A stretch of DNA of 64,000 bases from Campylobacter concisus ATCC 51562 (GCF_000466745.1 NZ_ANNI01000009.1:62001-126000), one strand, 5' to 3'. Shown: positions 53,871 to 63,719, counted from the first letter of the stretch. Notes: a model not told the origin generated them from the sequence alone. A program made the numbers and translations.

Positions 53871-55077
53871 CAGCGCTCTCCAAAAATTCTCTCTCAAGTG
53901 CCACGACATCCTCAAAGCTCTCGCGTCTTCTTATCAGCCTATCTTTGCCATCAAGCACGCAAACCTCAGCGGCTCTGTTTCTTGTGTTGTAGTTTGAGCT
54001 CATACTAAAACCATAAGCTCCAGCACCTTTTACCACGATAATATCGCCACTATCGCACTCTGGCAACTCTATATCTTTTGCTAAAAAATCGCCACTTTCA
54101 CAAACTGGACCAACCACGTCGCATGGGCCTAAATTTTTATCTTTGCCACAAACAAAAATTTCATGGTGAGCACCATAAAGGCTTGGTCTAATAAGATCAT
54201 TCATCGCACCATCAGTTATAACAAATCTCTTTTTGCCATTAAATTTTTCATATAAAACGCTTGCGACAAAGTAGCCAGCATTACCCACAATAAAGCGTCC
54301 TGGCTCGCATACGATAGTTACGTCTTGACCCTTTAGTGCGCCCAAAATTCCTTGTGCATAGTCATATAAATTTATCTCTTTTTCATCGTTATAAATGATG
54401 CCAAGTCCGCCGCCAACATCGAAAAATTTGATATCTATCTCAAGTGCTCTTAGCTCTCTTAAAAGCTCACTAACGATATTTGCAGCATCGATTATCGGGC
54501 TAAGTGATGTTAGCTGAGAGCCGATATGAAAATGTATACCAGTTGGTTCAAGAGAGTCTGAAGCTTTAGCGTGGATGTACATTCTTTTAGCTGTTTCAGC
54601 ATCAACGCCAAATTTATTTTCATTTAGTCCTGTTGAGATATATGGGTGAGTTTTTGCATCGACACCTGGATTTACCCTAATGCTAATTCTTGCCTTTAAG
54701 TTTAGCCCTTTTGCGATCTTTTCAAGTCTTAAAAGTTCAGCAAAACTCTCGACATTTATGAGTAAAATCTCATTTTTTAAAGCCTCTTTTAGCTCATCAT
54801 CGCTCTTGCCAACACCGCTAAAAATGATCTGATATCTCTTTGCACCTGCTAAAAACGCTCTTTTTACTTCACCAATGCTAACACAATCAAATCCAGCTCC
54901 AAGATCAGCTAGAAATTTCAAAACACTTAAATTTGAGTTTGCTTTCACCGCATAACAAATGAGAGATTTTCTAGCAAAAAATGCATTCTTTAGTGCTTCA
55001 TAGCGGCTTTTTATGTAGTTAAAATCATAAACGTAAAGTGGGGTTTTGTATCTATTTGCAAGCTCTTTAAAATCCAT
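53854..55077 (-). CDS. lysA: Diaminopimelate decarboxylase LysA
   Basis: Last step of lysine synthesis. The 407-residue fold-type III PLP enzyme has the PLP lysine in ICYAVKANSNLSVLKFLADLGAGFDCVSIGEV (about 40-70), GIHFHIGSQLTSLSP near 189, FFDVGGGLGIIY near 220, ICEPGRFIVGNAGYF near 265 and the active-site Cys in VVGPVCESGDFLAKD near 322, then VKGAGAYGFSMSSNYNTRNRAAEV. Length is typical. It starts 55 nt after lptG ends and overlaps pheA by 17 nt. Confidence 0.95.
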   Translation of the reverse strand: MDFKELANRYKTPLYVYDFNYIKSRYEALKNAFFARKSLICYAVKANSNLSVLKFLADLGAGFDCVSIGEVKRAFLAGAKRYQIIFSGVGKSDDELKEALKNEILLINVESFAELLRLEKIAKGLNLKARISIRVNPGVDAKTHPYISTGLNENKFGVDAETAKRMYIHAKASDSLEPTGIHFHIGSQLTSLSPIIDAANIVSELLRELRALEIDIKFFDVGGGLGIIYNDEKEINLYDYAQGILGALKGQDVTIVCEPGRFIVGNAGYFVASVLYEKFNGKKRFVITDGAMNDLIRPSLYGAHHEIFVCGKDKNLGPCDVVGPVCESGDFLAKDIELPECDSGDIIVVKGAGAYGFSMSSNYNTRNRAAEVCVLDGKDRLIRRRESFEDVVALEREFLESADARAK

Positions 55078-55132
55078 AAAATAGCCTTTATTAAAATGGC
55101 TTGATTTTACAAAAAGCTTGCCAAAATTTGGC

Positions 55133-56197
55133 TTAACGATGCGATTTTATGAGATAAATGGCGTATACCAAAAGTAAAATAACTGGCAAAACTATGCCGA
55201 TTTCTGGCAAAATCACAGAAGTTTGTGCAAATTTTACAAGAATAAAGAGCAGACCCCAAACGACAAGAGTTATCACAACAAAGATAAAAGTCGAAAGTGC
55301 AAGATTAAAAAATCTACCAGTTACAGGCAAATGATAGTAAAAAATGAGCAACAAAAATGGTGCAAAAAATGGTGCGATAGCAAGGTTGTAAAAAGCTGTT
55401 TTTGCGCTATCAAGGCCGATGCCTTCATTTTTAAATGTCTTTATAAAATTTATCGCATCTGGGATATTAAATTTTGAGTTTTCAACACTAACAGCGCTTT
55501 CAATACTCTTTGGTTTAAAGCCTTTTAGTGCATCTAAGTTCTCGCTTTGTATTTTATTAAAACCAGCTTCACCAAGCTCTAAAATTTGAGGTAAAAGGGT
55601 TTGATTAACATCTTTTAAAATCCACTCATTGTCTTTAAAATTAGCATGATTTGCAAATGTAGTTGAGAGTAAATTTGTGCCATTTATCTCAAAAATTCTA
55701 ACATCATTTGCTATTTGATTCACAGAATTTAGCTCTTTTATGTAGATAAATTTGCCTTCAAATTTTAAAAACGAATCATTTGTGCTTTTTGAGAAAGCCG
55801 TATTTTTAGCGATGCTTTTTTGATAGTCGTGTGCATAGGCAAATGGAGTAAAATTTAAGCCAACATAAAAAATAGTTATAAAAAGTGCAATAAAAAATGG
55901 TGAAAAAATTAAGCTATTTTTACTAATACCAAGCGCATAAAAACTGATTAGCTCGTTTGAGCGAACCATATTTACATGTAAAATAATGAGTGCAAAAATG
56001 AGCGAAAGTGGTAAAACATAGCCAATAGCGCTAAGCGATGTAAGCCCAACATAAAGGAGCTGAAGGTTTGCAGATGGTGGCAGATCTTTTAAATTTGTAA
56101 GTAGATCGATACCAACATAAAATAGTTCAAGCGCTAAAAATACGATAAGAAAAGATTTTATATAGACCCAGCCAACGTATCTGGCGTATAATTTCAT
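55133..56197 (-). CDS. LPS export permease LptG-like (YjgP/YjgQ family)
   Basis: Inner-membrane component of the Lpt bridge that extracts lipooligosaccharide. The 354-residue protein has the family layout: N-terminal helix (YVGWVYIKSFLIVFLALELFYVGIDLL, about 7-33), two more helices to about 115, a periplasmic jellyroll of about 130 residues (FLKFEGKFIYIKELNSVNQIANDVRIFEINGTN), then three C-terminal helices (FLLLIFYYHLP, LALSTFIFVVITLVVWGLLFIL, IGIVLPVILLLVYAIYLI). LptF and LptG are similar; the LptG assignment rests on synteny with C. jejuni. It overlaps pth by 4 nt. Confidence 0.83.
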   Translation of the reverse strand: MKLYARYVGWVYIKSFLIVFLALELFYVGIDLLTNLKDLPPSANLQLLYVGLTSLSAIGYVLPLSLIFALIILHVNMVRSNELISFYALGISKNSLIFSPFFIALFITIFYVGLNFTPFAYAHDYQKSIAKNTAFSKSTNDSFLKFEGKFIYIKELNSVNQIANDVRIFEINGTNLLSTTFANHANFKDNEWILKDVNQTLLPQILELGEAGFNKIQSENLDALKGFKPKSIESAVSVENSKFNIPDAINFIKTFKNEGIGLDSAKTAFYNLAIAPFFAPFLLLIFYYHLPVTGRFFNLALSTFIFVVITLVVWGLLFILVKFAQTSVILPEIGIVLPVILLLVYAIYLIKSHR

Positions 56198-56742
56198 TTG
56201 ATAAGACCTTTTTTTATCGTAAATTTTTGCGAAATTTCGTTAATGTCGCTCTTTAGTAGCTCACAAACTGCATGTTTTGTGTAGGCTAAAATTTCATCTA
56301 AAGCCTTTTTCTCCTCATCACTAAACTCTCCAAGAACAAAATTTTTAGCATCACCAAGGTGCCCAATGCCAACACGCACCCTTTCGTAGTCATTGCCTAT
56401 TAGTCCATCGATCGATTTTATGCCGTTATGCCCACCACTACTGCCGCCTTTTTTAAATTTAACCGCACCAAAACCAAGATCAAGGTCATCGTGTATTACG
56501 ATTATTCTATCTGGTTTATAAAAATCTTTGACCGCTTTTACACTTTGTCCCGAGAGGTTCATAAAGGTTGTTGGTTTTAGCAAGATAATGTCATTGAATT
56601 TAAAAACTTCGCCTTGGAATTTGGCTGAGCTAACATCTTTGTAATTTGAGTCTTTTAGGAGATCTATAAGCATAAAACCTATATTATGTCTAGTGTTTTC
56701 ATATTTGGAGCCAGGATTTCCCAGCCCCGCTATTAGTGTCAC
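56194..56742 (-). CDS. pth: Peptidyl-tRNA hydrolase Pth
   Basis: Recycles peptidyl-tRNA. The 182-residue product has LIAGLGNPGSKYENTRHNIGFMLID (residues 3-27, catalytic His19), LLKPTTFMNLSGQSVKAVKDFY near 54-75, IVIHDDLDLGFGAVKFKKGGSSGGHNGIKSI near 80-110, and the RVRVGIGH segment. It begins 11 nt after rplY and overlaps lptG by 4 nt, an arrangement common to epsilonproteobacteria. Confidence 0.96.
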   Translation of the reverse strand: MTLIAGLGNPGSKYENTRHNIGFMLIDLLKDSNYKDVSSAKFQGEVFKFNDIILLKPTTFMNLSGQSVKAVKDFYKPDRIIVIHDDLDLGFGAVKFKKGGSSGGHNGIKSIDGLIGNDYERVRVGIGHLGDAKNFVLGEFSDEEKKALDEILAYTKHAVCELLKSDINEISQKFTIKKGLIK

Positions 56743-56753
56743 AAAAGCCCTTT

Positions 56754-57290
56754 TTATTTAGCTTTAATAACTCCAAGTACCGCAACACGGTCAGCGTCTA
56801 CAATAGTAACGCCTTTAGGAGCTGTGATATCACGAACCAAAATAGTATCGTCGATGTCGAGTTTGCTTACATCAACGTCAAATGAATTTGGTAAATTTTC
56901 AGCTGTACATTTTACGCAAAGACGTCTTTTTGATTGGATCAAAACGCCCTTATTTTTAAGACCAATAGGTGTTCCAACTGGCTTAACTGGGATCATATAT
57001 TTTGATAAAACGCCTGGAAGTGCTACTTTTAGATCTACGTGTTTAAGATCGCTTGTAACAACATCTCTTTGGTAATCAACAATAACGACATTATAAACTT
57101 TTCCGCCTACTTTTACATCAAAAGCAAGGCTCTCTTTTTTGCGTGCCTCTTTAATAAAGTCATTTACTTTAAAAGCAGCTGCAACATTCTCTAATCCCTT
57201 GCCATAAATGTTGGCGATTAGATAACCATCTCTTCTCAAAGCCTTTGCAGACTTCTTACCGATACTCTCTCTAACGATACCCTCTAACAT
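56754..57290 (-). CDS. rplY: 50S ribosomal protein L25 (Ctc form)
   Basis: 5S rRNA-binding protein of the general-stress (Ctc/TL5) type with an added C-terminal domain. The product is 178 residues: N-terminal L25 domain with [26 protein letters not shown] (about 6-31) and [35 protein letters not shown], and C-terminal TL5 beta domain with [26 protein letters not shown] 57290 has AAAGGAAAA 3-4 nt upstream; a frame open to 57347 adds residues foreign to the family. It heads the pth-lptG-lysA run. Confidence 0.93.
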   Translation of the reverse strand: MLEGIVRESIGKKSAKALRRDGYLIANIYGKGLENVAAAFKVNDFIKEARKKESLAFDVKVGGKVYNVVIVDYQRDVVTSDLKHVDLKVALPGVLSKYMIPVKPVGTPIGLKNKGVLIQSKRRLCVKCTAENLPNSFDVDVSKLDIDDTILVRDITAPKGVTIVDADRVAVLGVIKAK

Positions 57291-57407
57291 CGTTTTCCTT
57301 TCATAAAAAATAGGTGCTGATTTTATCCAATGCTTTATAAATTTCACATAAAGCTTATTTAATAATGATCACTTTTACTGTTTGTGTATTAGCTTGGACT
57401 TCTTTGT

Positions 57408-58400
57408 CTAAAGTGATTTCATAATATCATCAAATGCTGATACAAACTGCTTTAAACCATCGCTTAATAAATCTTTATAAACGACATTTATATCTATCTC
57501 ATTATTTTTTATAATCTGGAAAAAGCTTGAGATATTTTCTTTACTAGGCACATTTTTTGCCTCTGCTTTTTCTTTTATAAATTCTTTTATCGTCTCTAAT
57601 GGTGCTGTATTTATAGAATTTTTATACATTAGCTCTCTAACGTAATAATCCCCTCTTAAACCACCACCTTTTACGCCTGTGCTTGCAAAAAGTGTTCTTA
57701 CATTTTCTAGTCCAAAATCTTCAATAAGGTGGTATATATTCGCAGCATTCATTATACCGACTTGTCCAGTTGGCAAGCTCTTTGCAGCCATAACCTCATC
57801 AAGCTTTCTATCAAATCTACTTACAAAAACACTTATCACACCTTTTGGCATAGTGGTATCTATAAAGCGACTTGCATAAGCCTTACTGCCTTCTTTAAAT
57901 GCTTCAAGGCAGTTTTTAGCCTGATCTGGTGAGAATATAAGCGTAGCATTTACGCTAATCCCCCTTGCCATAAGCGCACTCATCGCCTCATAGCCATCTT
58001 TTGTAGCTGGAATTTTTATCATAACATTTGGCATTGATATTAGATTATGAAGCCTGATACCTTCTTCTATCGTTGCGGCTGTATCATCACTTAAATTTGG
58101 ATCAACCTCAATGCTTACAAAGCCATCATCGCCATTTGCATAATTTTTTAACATTTTACATGCGGCGATTTTTATATCTTGAGTAGCTAAAATTTCATAA
58201 AGATCTTTTGGGTGGCGTTTATTGCTAGTTTCTATGATCTTTTTATAAGCAGGTGAAGCAAACGCTGTTTTAAAAATAGCTGGGTTGCTTGTAGCACCGT
58301 TTATAATATTATTTTCCAATAAAGAGTTAAATTCACTTTGTAAAAAATTTCTCTCTATAAAATCACACCAAAGAGAGAATTTAGCTTCGTTGTCATACAT
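57408..58400 (-). CDS. tal: Transaldolase
   Basis: Pentose-phosphate enzyme exchanging a dihydroxyacetone unit. The 330-residue protein shows the TIM-barrel markers NGATSNPAIFKTAFAS near 34-49, SIEVDPNLSDDTAAT near 95, the Schiff-base lysine in MPNVMIKIPATKDGYEAM near 117-135, SVNATLIFSPDQAKNCLEAFKEG near 143-165, and ISVFVSRFDRKLD near 188. Campylobacter lacks a full glycolytic pathway, so this pathway supplies pentoses and erythrose phosphate. It starts 6 nt after serB ends. Confidence 0.93.
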   Translation of the reverse strand: MYDNEAKFSLWCDFIERNFLQSEFNSLLENNIINGATSNPAIFKTAFASPAYKKIIETSNKRHPKDLYEILATQDIKIAACKMLKNYANGDDGFVSIEVDPNLSDDTAATIEEGIRLHNLISMPNVMIKIPATKDGYEAMSALMARGISVNATLIFSPDQAKNCLEAFKEGSKAYASRFIDTTMPKGVISVFVSRFDRKLDEVMAAKSLPTGQVGIMNAANIYHLIEDFGLENVRTLFASTGVKGGGLRGDYYVRELMYKNSINTAPLETIKEFIKEKAEAKNVPSKENISSFFQIIKNNEIDINVVYKDLLSDGLKQFVSAFDDIMKSL

Positions 58401-58406
58401 TAATTT

Positions 58407-59033
58407 CTACCTTATAAATTTTAAAATTTCACGCAAGTCTTTAACATCAACACAATGTGTCGCTTCTTTTTTTAAGATATCTTTTGCACAAAATGCAATG
58501 CTAAGATCGCACTTTCTAAACATCGATATGTCATTGGCCCCGTCTCCAACGCACATTATCTCGTCCTTACCTAAATTTAATAGTCCACATAAGCGGTCAA
58601 TCATATCCCCCTTTGAACTACCAAACATCATCTCTCCGCCAACTTTGCCTGTTAAAATTCCATCTTTATGATGCAAGATATTTGCAAAATTTGCATCAAA
58701 ATTAAGTTTTTTTTGCATTACATCGGTTGCATTGTGAAATCCACCGCTAAAAACCACAACTTTAATACCCTTTTGTTTTAAAGCTTCTATTAGCTCGCCA
58801 GCTCCTGGCATAATGGGTAAATTTTTACAAATTTCATTTACTTTTAAAAGTGGTAATCCTTTTAAAAATTTTACTCTTTTTGTAAGACTTTCAAAAAAAT
58901 CAAGCTCACCGTTCATCGAACGCTTAGTTATATTGGCTACTTCTTCACTAGCATTATTAGCGGCGGCGAGAATATCTATCGTCTCGCCGTCCATTATTGT
59001 AGAGTCAAAGTCAAAAACACAAAGTTTTATCAA
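58407..59033 (-). CDS. serB: Phosphoserine phosphatase SerB
   Basis: HAD-family enzyme for the last step of serine synthesis. The 208-residue product has motif I VFDFDSTIMDGETID (residues 6-20, DFDST nucleophile), motif II VVVFSGGFHN near 93-102, a conserved Lys and motif III CVGDGANDISMFRKC near 163-177. The cap region is ESLTKRVKFLKGLP. Length is close to that of other SerB. It lies between tal and cheW with 6- and 8-nt gaps; SerC is at 41276. Confidence 0.94.
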   Translation of the reverse strand: MIKLCVFDFDSTIMDGETIDILAAANNASEEVANITKRSMNGELDFFESLTKRVKFLKGLPLLKVNEICKNLPIMPGAGELIEALKQKGIKVVVFSGGFHNATDVMQKKLNFDANFANILHHKDGILTGKVGGEMMFGSSKGDMIDRLCGLLNLGKDEIMCVGDGANDISMFRKCDLSIAFCAKDILKKEATHCVDVKDLREILKFIR

Positions 59034-59041
59034 GCTATACC

Positions 59042-59539
59042 CTAAAAATCACGTTTTAAAAGGCTTTCGACCTTCAATATCGTAAGGATATTTTGGTCGC
59101 GCTTACCGATACCATAAATCATGCCTTTGTCTTTTACTAAAGTCTCTGGTGGCGGATCGATCCTGTTACGGTCTATTCTGATAGCCTCCGTCAAGCGGTC
59201 TATCACAAAGCCAGCGATATTATCCGCATCTTTCATAACGATATATCTTGTGCTTGGGCTTTGTTTTGTGACATTTAGTGAAAAACGCTTACGCAAATCA
59301 ATAAGCGGAATAACATTTCCACGTAGGTTAAACACTCCAAGAACGTAATCAGGCACACTAGGAACACGTGTATATTCAATAGGTTTGATTATCTCTTGGA
59401 TATTTAAAATAGGTATTGCGTACTCCTCCTCACCGACAACAAATCCTACTAGCTGAACTATATCTTCGTTATTTTTTAGCTCAGTTCCATTCATTTGCTG
59501 CTTTTGTTTGCTTAAAACTTGATTTAGTTTATTGTTCAT
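59042..59539 (-). CDS. cheW: Chemotaxis coupling protein CheW
   Basis: Adaptor joining receptors to the CheA kinase in polar arrays. The 165-residue protein is a single CheW domain: QLVGFVVGEEEYAIPILNIQEIIKP (about 30-54), TRVPSVPDYVLGVFNLRGNVIPLIDLRKRF near 57-86, and RYIVMKDADNIAGFVIDRLTEAIRI near 98. The NLRG segment is conserved across the family. It lies 9 nt after cheA and 8 nt before serB. Confidence 0.96.
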   Translation of the reverse strand: MNNKLNQVLSKQKQQMNGTELKNNEDIVQLVGFVVGEEEYAIPILNIQEIIKPIEYTRVPSVPDYVLGVFNLRGNVIPLIDLRKRFSLNVTKQSPSTRYIVMKDADNIAGFVIDRLTEAIRIDRNRIDPPPETLVKDKGMIYGIGKRDQNILTILKVESLLKRDF

Positions 59540-59548
59540 CCCTTACCC

Positions 59549-61903
59549 CTAAGCTAATTTTATATTCTTTCTAACGACATTTTCTAAGTACTCGGCTGAA
59601 TATGGTTTTGTAATATACTCAGTCATTCCAACTTCTACGCCACGCAATCTATCTGTTTTTGACGTCCTTGATGTAACAGCAATAAGTGGTAAATTTCTGT
59701 ACTTAGAGTATTTTCTAATTTCTCCAGCTAGTGTATATCCATCCATTCTTGGCATCTCAATATCTATCAAAATCGCATCAAAAGAGTGTTCTCCGGATTT
59801 TACGATGTTTAATGCCTCAACACCATTTGTGGCCTCTATTATTGTTACCCCAGTTGGTTCAAGCGCTTTTTGCATGATAGTTCTATCCATTTTTGAATCA
59901 TCAACTATCAAGACTTTATAATCGCTTGGTTTTTCCTTTGCTTTTGTGCTATCTTCTATTTCGGCCCTAATGTCTACCTTTATATCTTTTGCCATCTCCA
60001 TCATAGCACCAACATCGATAATCAATGTCACACGACCATCACCTCTAATAGTAGCACCAGCAATACCTGGGATATTTTGTAAATAATCGCCCATTGATTT
60101 AATAACAATCTCTTCTTGTCCAACCAAAGTATCGACGATAATACCTAGTTTTGCTTCAGCAACACCGATTATTACGACATAGGTTTGATCTCCACCATCA
60201 AAAGCTTTTTCTACACCAAATACGTCAGAAAGTCTAACAAGAGATAAAACTTCATCTCTTAGCCTTAGTACATTTTTGCCATCGATCGTGTAGATATCAT
60301 CAATCGGCACACGAACAGTCTCAAGAACGCTAGCAAGTGGAATAGCATAAAATTCTTCTTGAGTTCCAACAAGTAGTGACTGAATAATCGCAAGTGTTAG
60401 TGGAATTTTAAGCTTCATAACTGTGCCTTTTCCAACTTCACTTTCAATATCAATGATGCCGTTTAGTTTTTCGATATTAGTCTTAACAACGTCCATACCA
60501 ACACCACGGCCAGATACGTTTGTAACCTTTGCTGCAGTTGAAAATCCTGGTCTAAAGATAAGACCAAATGCCTCTTTTTCGCTCATCGCATCAGCTTCGC
60601 GCTCAGTGATGATGCCTTTTTCTATCGATTTAGATTTAAGCATGTCAGCATCTAAACCCTTACCATCATCAACTATCTCAACAACGATATGATTGCCTTC
60701 ATTGTAAGCTTTTAACTGAACAAGGCCTTTTTCTGGCTTACCTGCTGCCTTTCTTGTCTCAGGATCCTCGATACCGTGATCGCATGAATTTCTGATGATG
60801 TGCACTAGTGGATCGCCGATCTCTTCTACGATTGACTTATCAAGCTCAGTCTCTTCACCTGAAATTTCAAGATCGATTTGCTTACCAAGGTCGCGGCTAA
60901 GATCGCGTATCATACGTGGGAATTTATTAAAGACTTTTGCTATTGGTAGCATTCTTGTCTTCATAACGGCAAGCTGAATGTCAGTAGTCACTAAGCTTAG
61001 ACTTGAAACTACTTGATTTAGCTCTTCAAGGAATTTCTCACCCTCATATCTCTCTTCCACGTCATCATAAATTTTTAATAAGCGGTTTTTACCAAGAACA
61101 AGCTCACCAATTAGGTTCATTAAGTGGTCAAGTCTTTTTACTTCAACGCGTATAGTTTGTTCCTGCGCTACTGCACCGCTGCTTGCTGCTGGGACCTTTT
61201 TATCTCCATCCTTTTCTTTACTCTCTGCTTTTGCAGCTGGAGCTGAAGTACTACTTGCAGCCGGAGCTATCTCACTAGGAGATTTTGGAGCTATACCTTT
61301 TGAAGCACGCCTTGCTTGATCCTCAGCTTTTCTAACTTTTAAGAGTCTTTCTATCTCTGCTTCAACTTCTGAATCACTTAGTTTTGAAAGCTCGGCATCA
61401 CTTATCTCTGGTGTTTCTTCGGCAGGCGCGGCTGGCTCTGGCTCTTTTACCGGTTCTGATGCTGGCTCAGCTACCGGTGTGGCAGGAGCTTCAGGAGCTG
61501 CTGCTGGAGCCTCACCTTCAGAAATTTGGGTAAGTCTTGCACAAATGTTTTTAATATCAATGCCAGCAGCTGTATCATTTCCATGATCTCTAATGCTACT
61601 TAACAAGCCTTTCATCATATCGACTGACTCAAGAACTACGTCCATAATGTCTGGAGTGATCTTTAGCTCGCCTTTTCTAGCTTTATTTAAAACATCCTCC
61701 ATATGGTGAGTAAGCTCTGTTAAAACATCAAAATTTAAAAAGCTTGAGCTACCTTTTACTGTGTGAGCAACACGGAAAATTCTATTTAATAATTCCAAAT
61801 CTTCAGGGGTTGACTCAAGCTCAACAAGGTCGTGATCTATCTGCTCAATAAGTTCGAAAGCCTCTATTAAAAAGTCTTCCATTATTTCTTTCATATCATC
61901 CAT
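59549..61903 (-). CDS. cheA: Chemotaxis histidine kinase CheA with C-terminal receiver domain
   Basis: 784-residue kinase. P1 phosphotransfer domain: RIFRVAHTVKGSSSFL near 42-57 (phosphoacceptor His48 region). A long Ala/Pro/Glu-rich linker (about 130-235, APAAAPEAPATPVAEPASEP) takes the place of a readable P2 domain. P3/P4 follow: MNLIGELVLGKNRLLKI near 262, H/N-box LVHIIRNSCDHGIEDPETR near 371, G boxes VDDGKGLDADM and GRGVGMDVVKTNI. P5 is the CheW-like part (TQEEFYAIPLASVLETVR). A receiver domain (KVLIVDDSKMDRTIMQ, ILIDIEMPRMDGY, phosphoacceptor Asp, and TKPYSAEYL) ends the protein, as in other Campylobacter CheA-Y fusions. It sits between cheV and cheW with 8- and 9-nt gaps. Confidence 0.97.
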   Translation of the reverse strand: MDDMKEIMEDFLIEAFELIEQIDHDLVELESTPEDLELLNRIFRVAHTVKGSSSFLNFDVLTELTHHMEDVLNKARKGELKITPDIMDVVLESVDMMKGLLSSIRDHGNDTAAGIDIKNICARLTQISEGEAPAAAPEAPATPVAEPASEPVKEPEPAAPAEETPEISDAELSKLSDSEVEAEIERLLKVRKAEDQARRASKGIAPKSPSEIAPAASSTSAPAAKAESKEKDGDKKVPAASSGAVAQEQTIRVEVKRLDHLMNLIGELVLGKNRLLKIYDDVEERYEGEKFLEELNQVVSSLSLVTTDIQLAVMKTRMLPIAKVFNKFPRMIRDLSRDLGKQIDLEISGEETELDKSIVEEIGDPLVHIIRNSCDHGIEDPETRKAAGKPEKGLVQLKAYNEGNHIVVEIVDDGKGLDADMLKSKSIEKGIITEREADAMSEKEAFGLIFRPGFSTAAKVTNVSGRGVGMDVVKTNIEKLNGIIDIESEVGKGTVMKLKIPLTLAIIQSLLVGTQEEFYAIPLASVLETVRVPIDDIYTIDGKNVLRLRDEVLSLVRLSDVFGVEKAFDGGDQTYVVIIGVAEAKLGIIVDTLVGQEEIVIKSMGDYLQNIPGIAGATIRGDGRVTLIIDVGAMMEMAKDIKVDIRAEIEDSTKAKEKPSDYKVLIVDDSKMDRTIMQKALEPTGVTIIEATNGVEALNIVKSGEHSFDAILIDIEMPRMDGYTLAGEIRKYSKYRNLPLIAVTSRTSKTDRLRGVEVGMTEYITKPYSAEYLENVVRKNIKLA

Positions 61904-61911
61904 GTTTCACC

Positions 61912-62868
61912 TCATTTTGCAGATTTAGAATGTGCTTCAATAACTTTTAGCACTTCTTGATAAAATATGCTCGCATCAAATTTTGTAAGATACGCCGCAC
62001 CACCAGCTTCTTTGCTCTTGATTTCACTAAAATCATTACTCAATGAGGAGTTAAATACTATTGGTACTTCTTTAAATCTTTCATCATTTTTAAGAGTTGA
62101 AGCAAAGCGGTAGCCATCCATCTGTGGCATTTCGATATCACTTAAGATAACTCTAAGCTCTCTTGATAAGTTATCTCCATATCTTTGATAAAGCTCTTCC
62201 ATTCTCTCCAAGCCCTCAACGCCGTTTTTAGCCTCAACCACGCTAAGTCCCATCTTCTCAAGTGCATCTTTTACTAGTTTTCTAGCGGTCGAGCTATCAT
62301 CTAAAACCAAAGCAGCACCTTTTAACTTTTGATCGTCTGTTACATCAAATTCGATCTTTGGCGAGTAAATTCCAAGCTCTTCTACTATGCTTTCAAGATC
62401 AAGGATAAGTAAAACTTCATCATTTTCTATTCTTGTCACGCCTGTTATTTTGCCTTTATCTAAAGCGCCAGAACCTGAAGCAAAATTTGCAGGCTCGATA
62501 TCTTTCCAGCTTATACGCCTGATCCTTTTTGCCTCATGGACGATAAAACCGATCAAAATACCGCTAAACTCAGCAATAATAACACGTGGCTTTATAACTA
62601 CGCCTTCGGTTGGCTCGATAATATTCATCCATCTTGCCAAATTTATGACAGGGATCACCACACCCCTTAAATCAAAAATTCCCTCGATATACTCAGGAAC
62701 GCCTGGAAGCTCTGTAAGATTTGGCATCTTAATGATCTCCCGCACCTTTGCGACATTGACTCCGTATATTCCTTCATATACTTTGTTTTCGGTCTTTTTA
62801 AAGATACGAAAATCAACAAGTTCCATCTCGTTTGAGTCCGTTTTTAGTACGTTATCTCCAAACATCAA
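61912..62868 (-). CDS. cheV: Chemotaxis protein CheV (CheW-receiver fusion)
   Basis: The 318-residue protein has an N-terminal CheW domain (YEGIYGVNVAKVREIIKMPNLTELPGVPEYIEGIFDLRGVVIPVINLARWM, about 34-84) and a C-terminal receiver (ALVLDDSSTARKLVKDALEKMGL near 190, phosphoacceptor Asp in VILSDIEMPQMDGYRFA near 240, switch residue region VPIVFNSSLSNDF, Lys in AAYLTKFDASIF). Such proteins are couplers that adaptively tune CheA. It overlaps the downstream-encoded phosphoesterase by 4 nt at its start. Confidence 0.95.
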   Translation of the reverse strand: MMFGDNVLKTDSNEMELVDFRIFKKTENKVYEGIYGVNVAKVREIIKMPNLTELPGVPEYIEGIFDLRGVVIPVINLARWMNIIEPTEGVVIKPRVIIAEFSGILIGFIVHEAKRIRRISWKDIEPANFASGSGALDKGKITGVTRIENDEVLLILDLESIVEELGIYSPKIEFDVTDDQKLKGAALVLDDSSTARKLVKDALEKMGLSVVEAKNGVEGLERMEELYQRYGDNLSRELRVILSDIEMPQMDGYRFASTLKNDERFKEVPIVFNSSLSNDFSEIKSKEAGGAAYLTKFDASIFYQEVLKVIEAHSKSAK

Positions 62869-63656
62869 TGTCCTTTCAAACTCATTTTGAGCAAATTTAA
62901 TTTTTGCTGGGCGTATTCTACAACAAAATAACTTTGCTCACATGCAAAACAAGGTAAATTTATATAAAACTTATCGTAAATGTTAAATTGCTCGCCTTGA
63001 TGATAGTGTCCTTCTATCGCTATACCGGCCTCATATCCTTGTAAATGCTTGCTCATTAGCTCCTTAAAATTAGGAATTTTATAGTCTAAATTTTTCTTGG
63101 TAAGTTTGGCTAGTATCGCTTTCGATATTTTAAAATTTAAAAATTTATCCAAAGCATTCATAAATTTTAAAAACCATCTAAGGCGCAAAAACCTAAGTGC
63201 ATATTTATCTATAAAAGGTAAAAATATATCACCATGTGCGATCTGAACGTGCTCTTCATTGATCGTCTTAAAATTTGCTGGCTGATCGTAAATATCATAA
63301 ACCCTAACGCTTTTATAGCGCAGCATCTCACGCTTATCCCAAATTTCTCTTGTTTTATTAAATAAATTTGAAAGTCTAAAATCGTGGTTGCCCTCGAAGT
63401 AAAAAATTTCTACCTTTTGTGAAATTTTATTTATAAGGCTTAAGTGCTCAGCGTAAAATTCTCTTGTGTATTCGCCCTCGCCCGTTAGAAAGTCAAACAT
63501 ATCGCCTAACAAAAAAATTTGTGGCGGCTCTTTGATCTCCCCGCTATCAATGGCTCTTAAAAATTTTAAAAAGCCATTTCGGTTTACATTTTCATGCGCA
63601 TCAGCTATAAAGATCGCGCCTTCTTTTATAATGGGGGCATATAGATATTCGCTCAA
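62865..63656 (-). CDS. LpxH-like metallophosphoesterase (UDP-2,3-diacylglucosamine hydrolase-type)
   Basis: The 263-residue calcineurin-fold enzyme has all five metal-binding blocks: IFIADAHENVNRNGF (D-x-H, near 16), LLGDMFDFLTG (GD, near 50), FEGNHDFRL (GNHD, near 93), IAHGDIFLPF near 138, and EGHYHQGEQ (GHxH, near 216). In epsilonproteobacteria a protein of this form is taken to be LpxH, which removes UMP from UDP-2,3-diacylglucosamine in lipid A synthesis; the DAH instead of DxH-L is as in that family. Substrate assignment is inferred. It overlaps cheV by 4 nt. Confidence 0.75.
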   Translation of the reverse strand: MSEYLYAPIIKEGAIFIADAHENVNRNGFLKFLRAIDSGEIKEPPQIFLLGDMFDFLTGEGEYTREFYAEHLSLINKISQKVEIFYFEGNHDFRLSNLFNKTREIWDKREMLRYKSVRVYDIYDQPANFKTINEEHVQIAHGDIFLPFIDKYALRFLRLRWFLKFMNALDKFLNFKISKAILAKLTKKNLDYKIPNFKELMSKHLQGYEAGIAIEGHYHQGEQFNIYDKFYINLPCFACEQSYFVVEYAQQKLNLLKMSLKGH

Positions 63657-63719
63657 ATTTTGCCTTAATTAAAAATTAGCAGAGCCAAAAAGCAGTTTCT
63701 AGCTCTTTGCATCATCTTT

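Noticed and set aside
57348..57407. Terminator hairpin between tal and rplY
   Set aside because: The matching ATCACTTT/AAAGTGAT pair is separated by more than 30 nt and has no U-tract in the right place.
62387..62890. Plus-strand open frame of 167 codons opposite cheV
   Set aside because: Antisense shadow of a well-conserved chemotaxis gene with serine-rich composition typical of such shadows.
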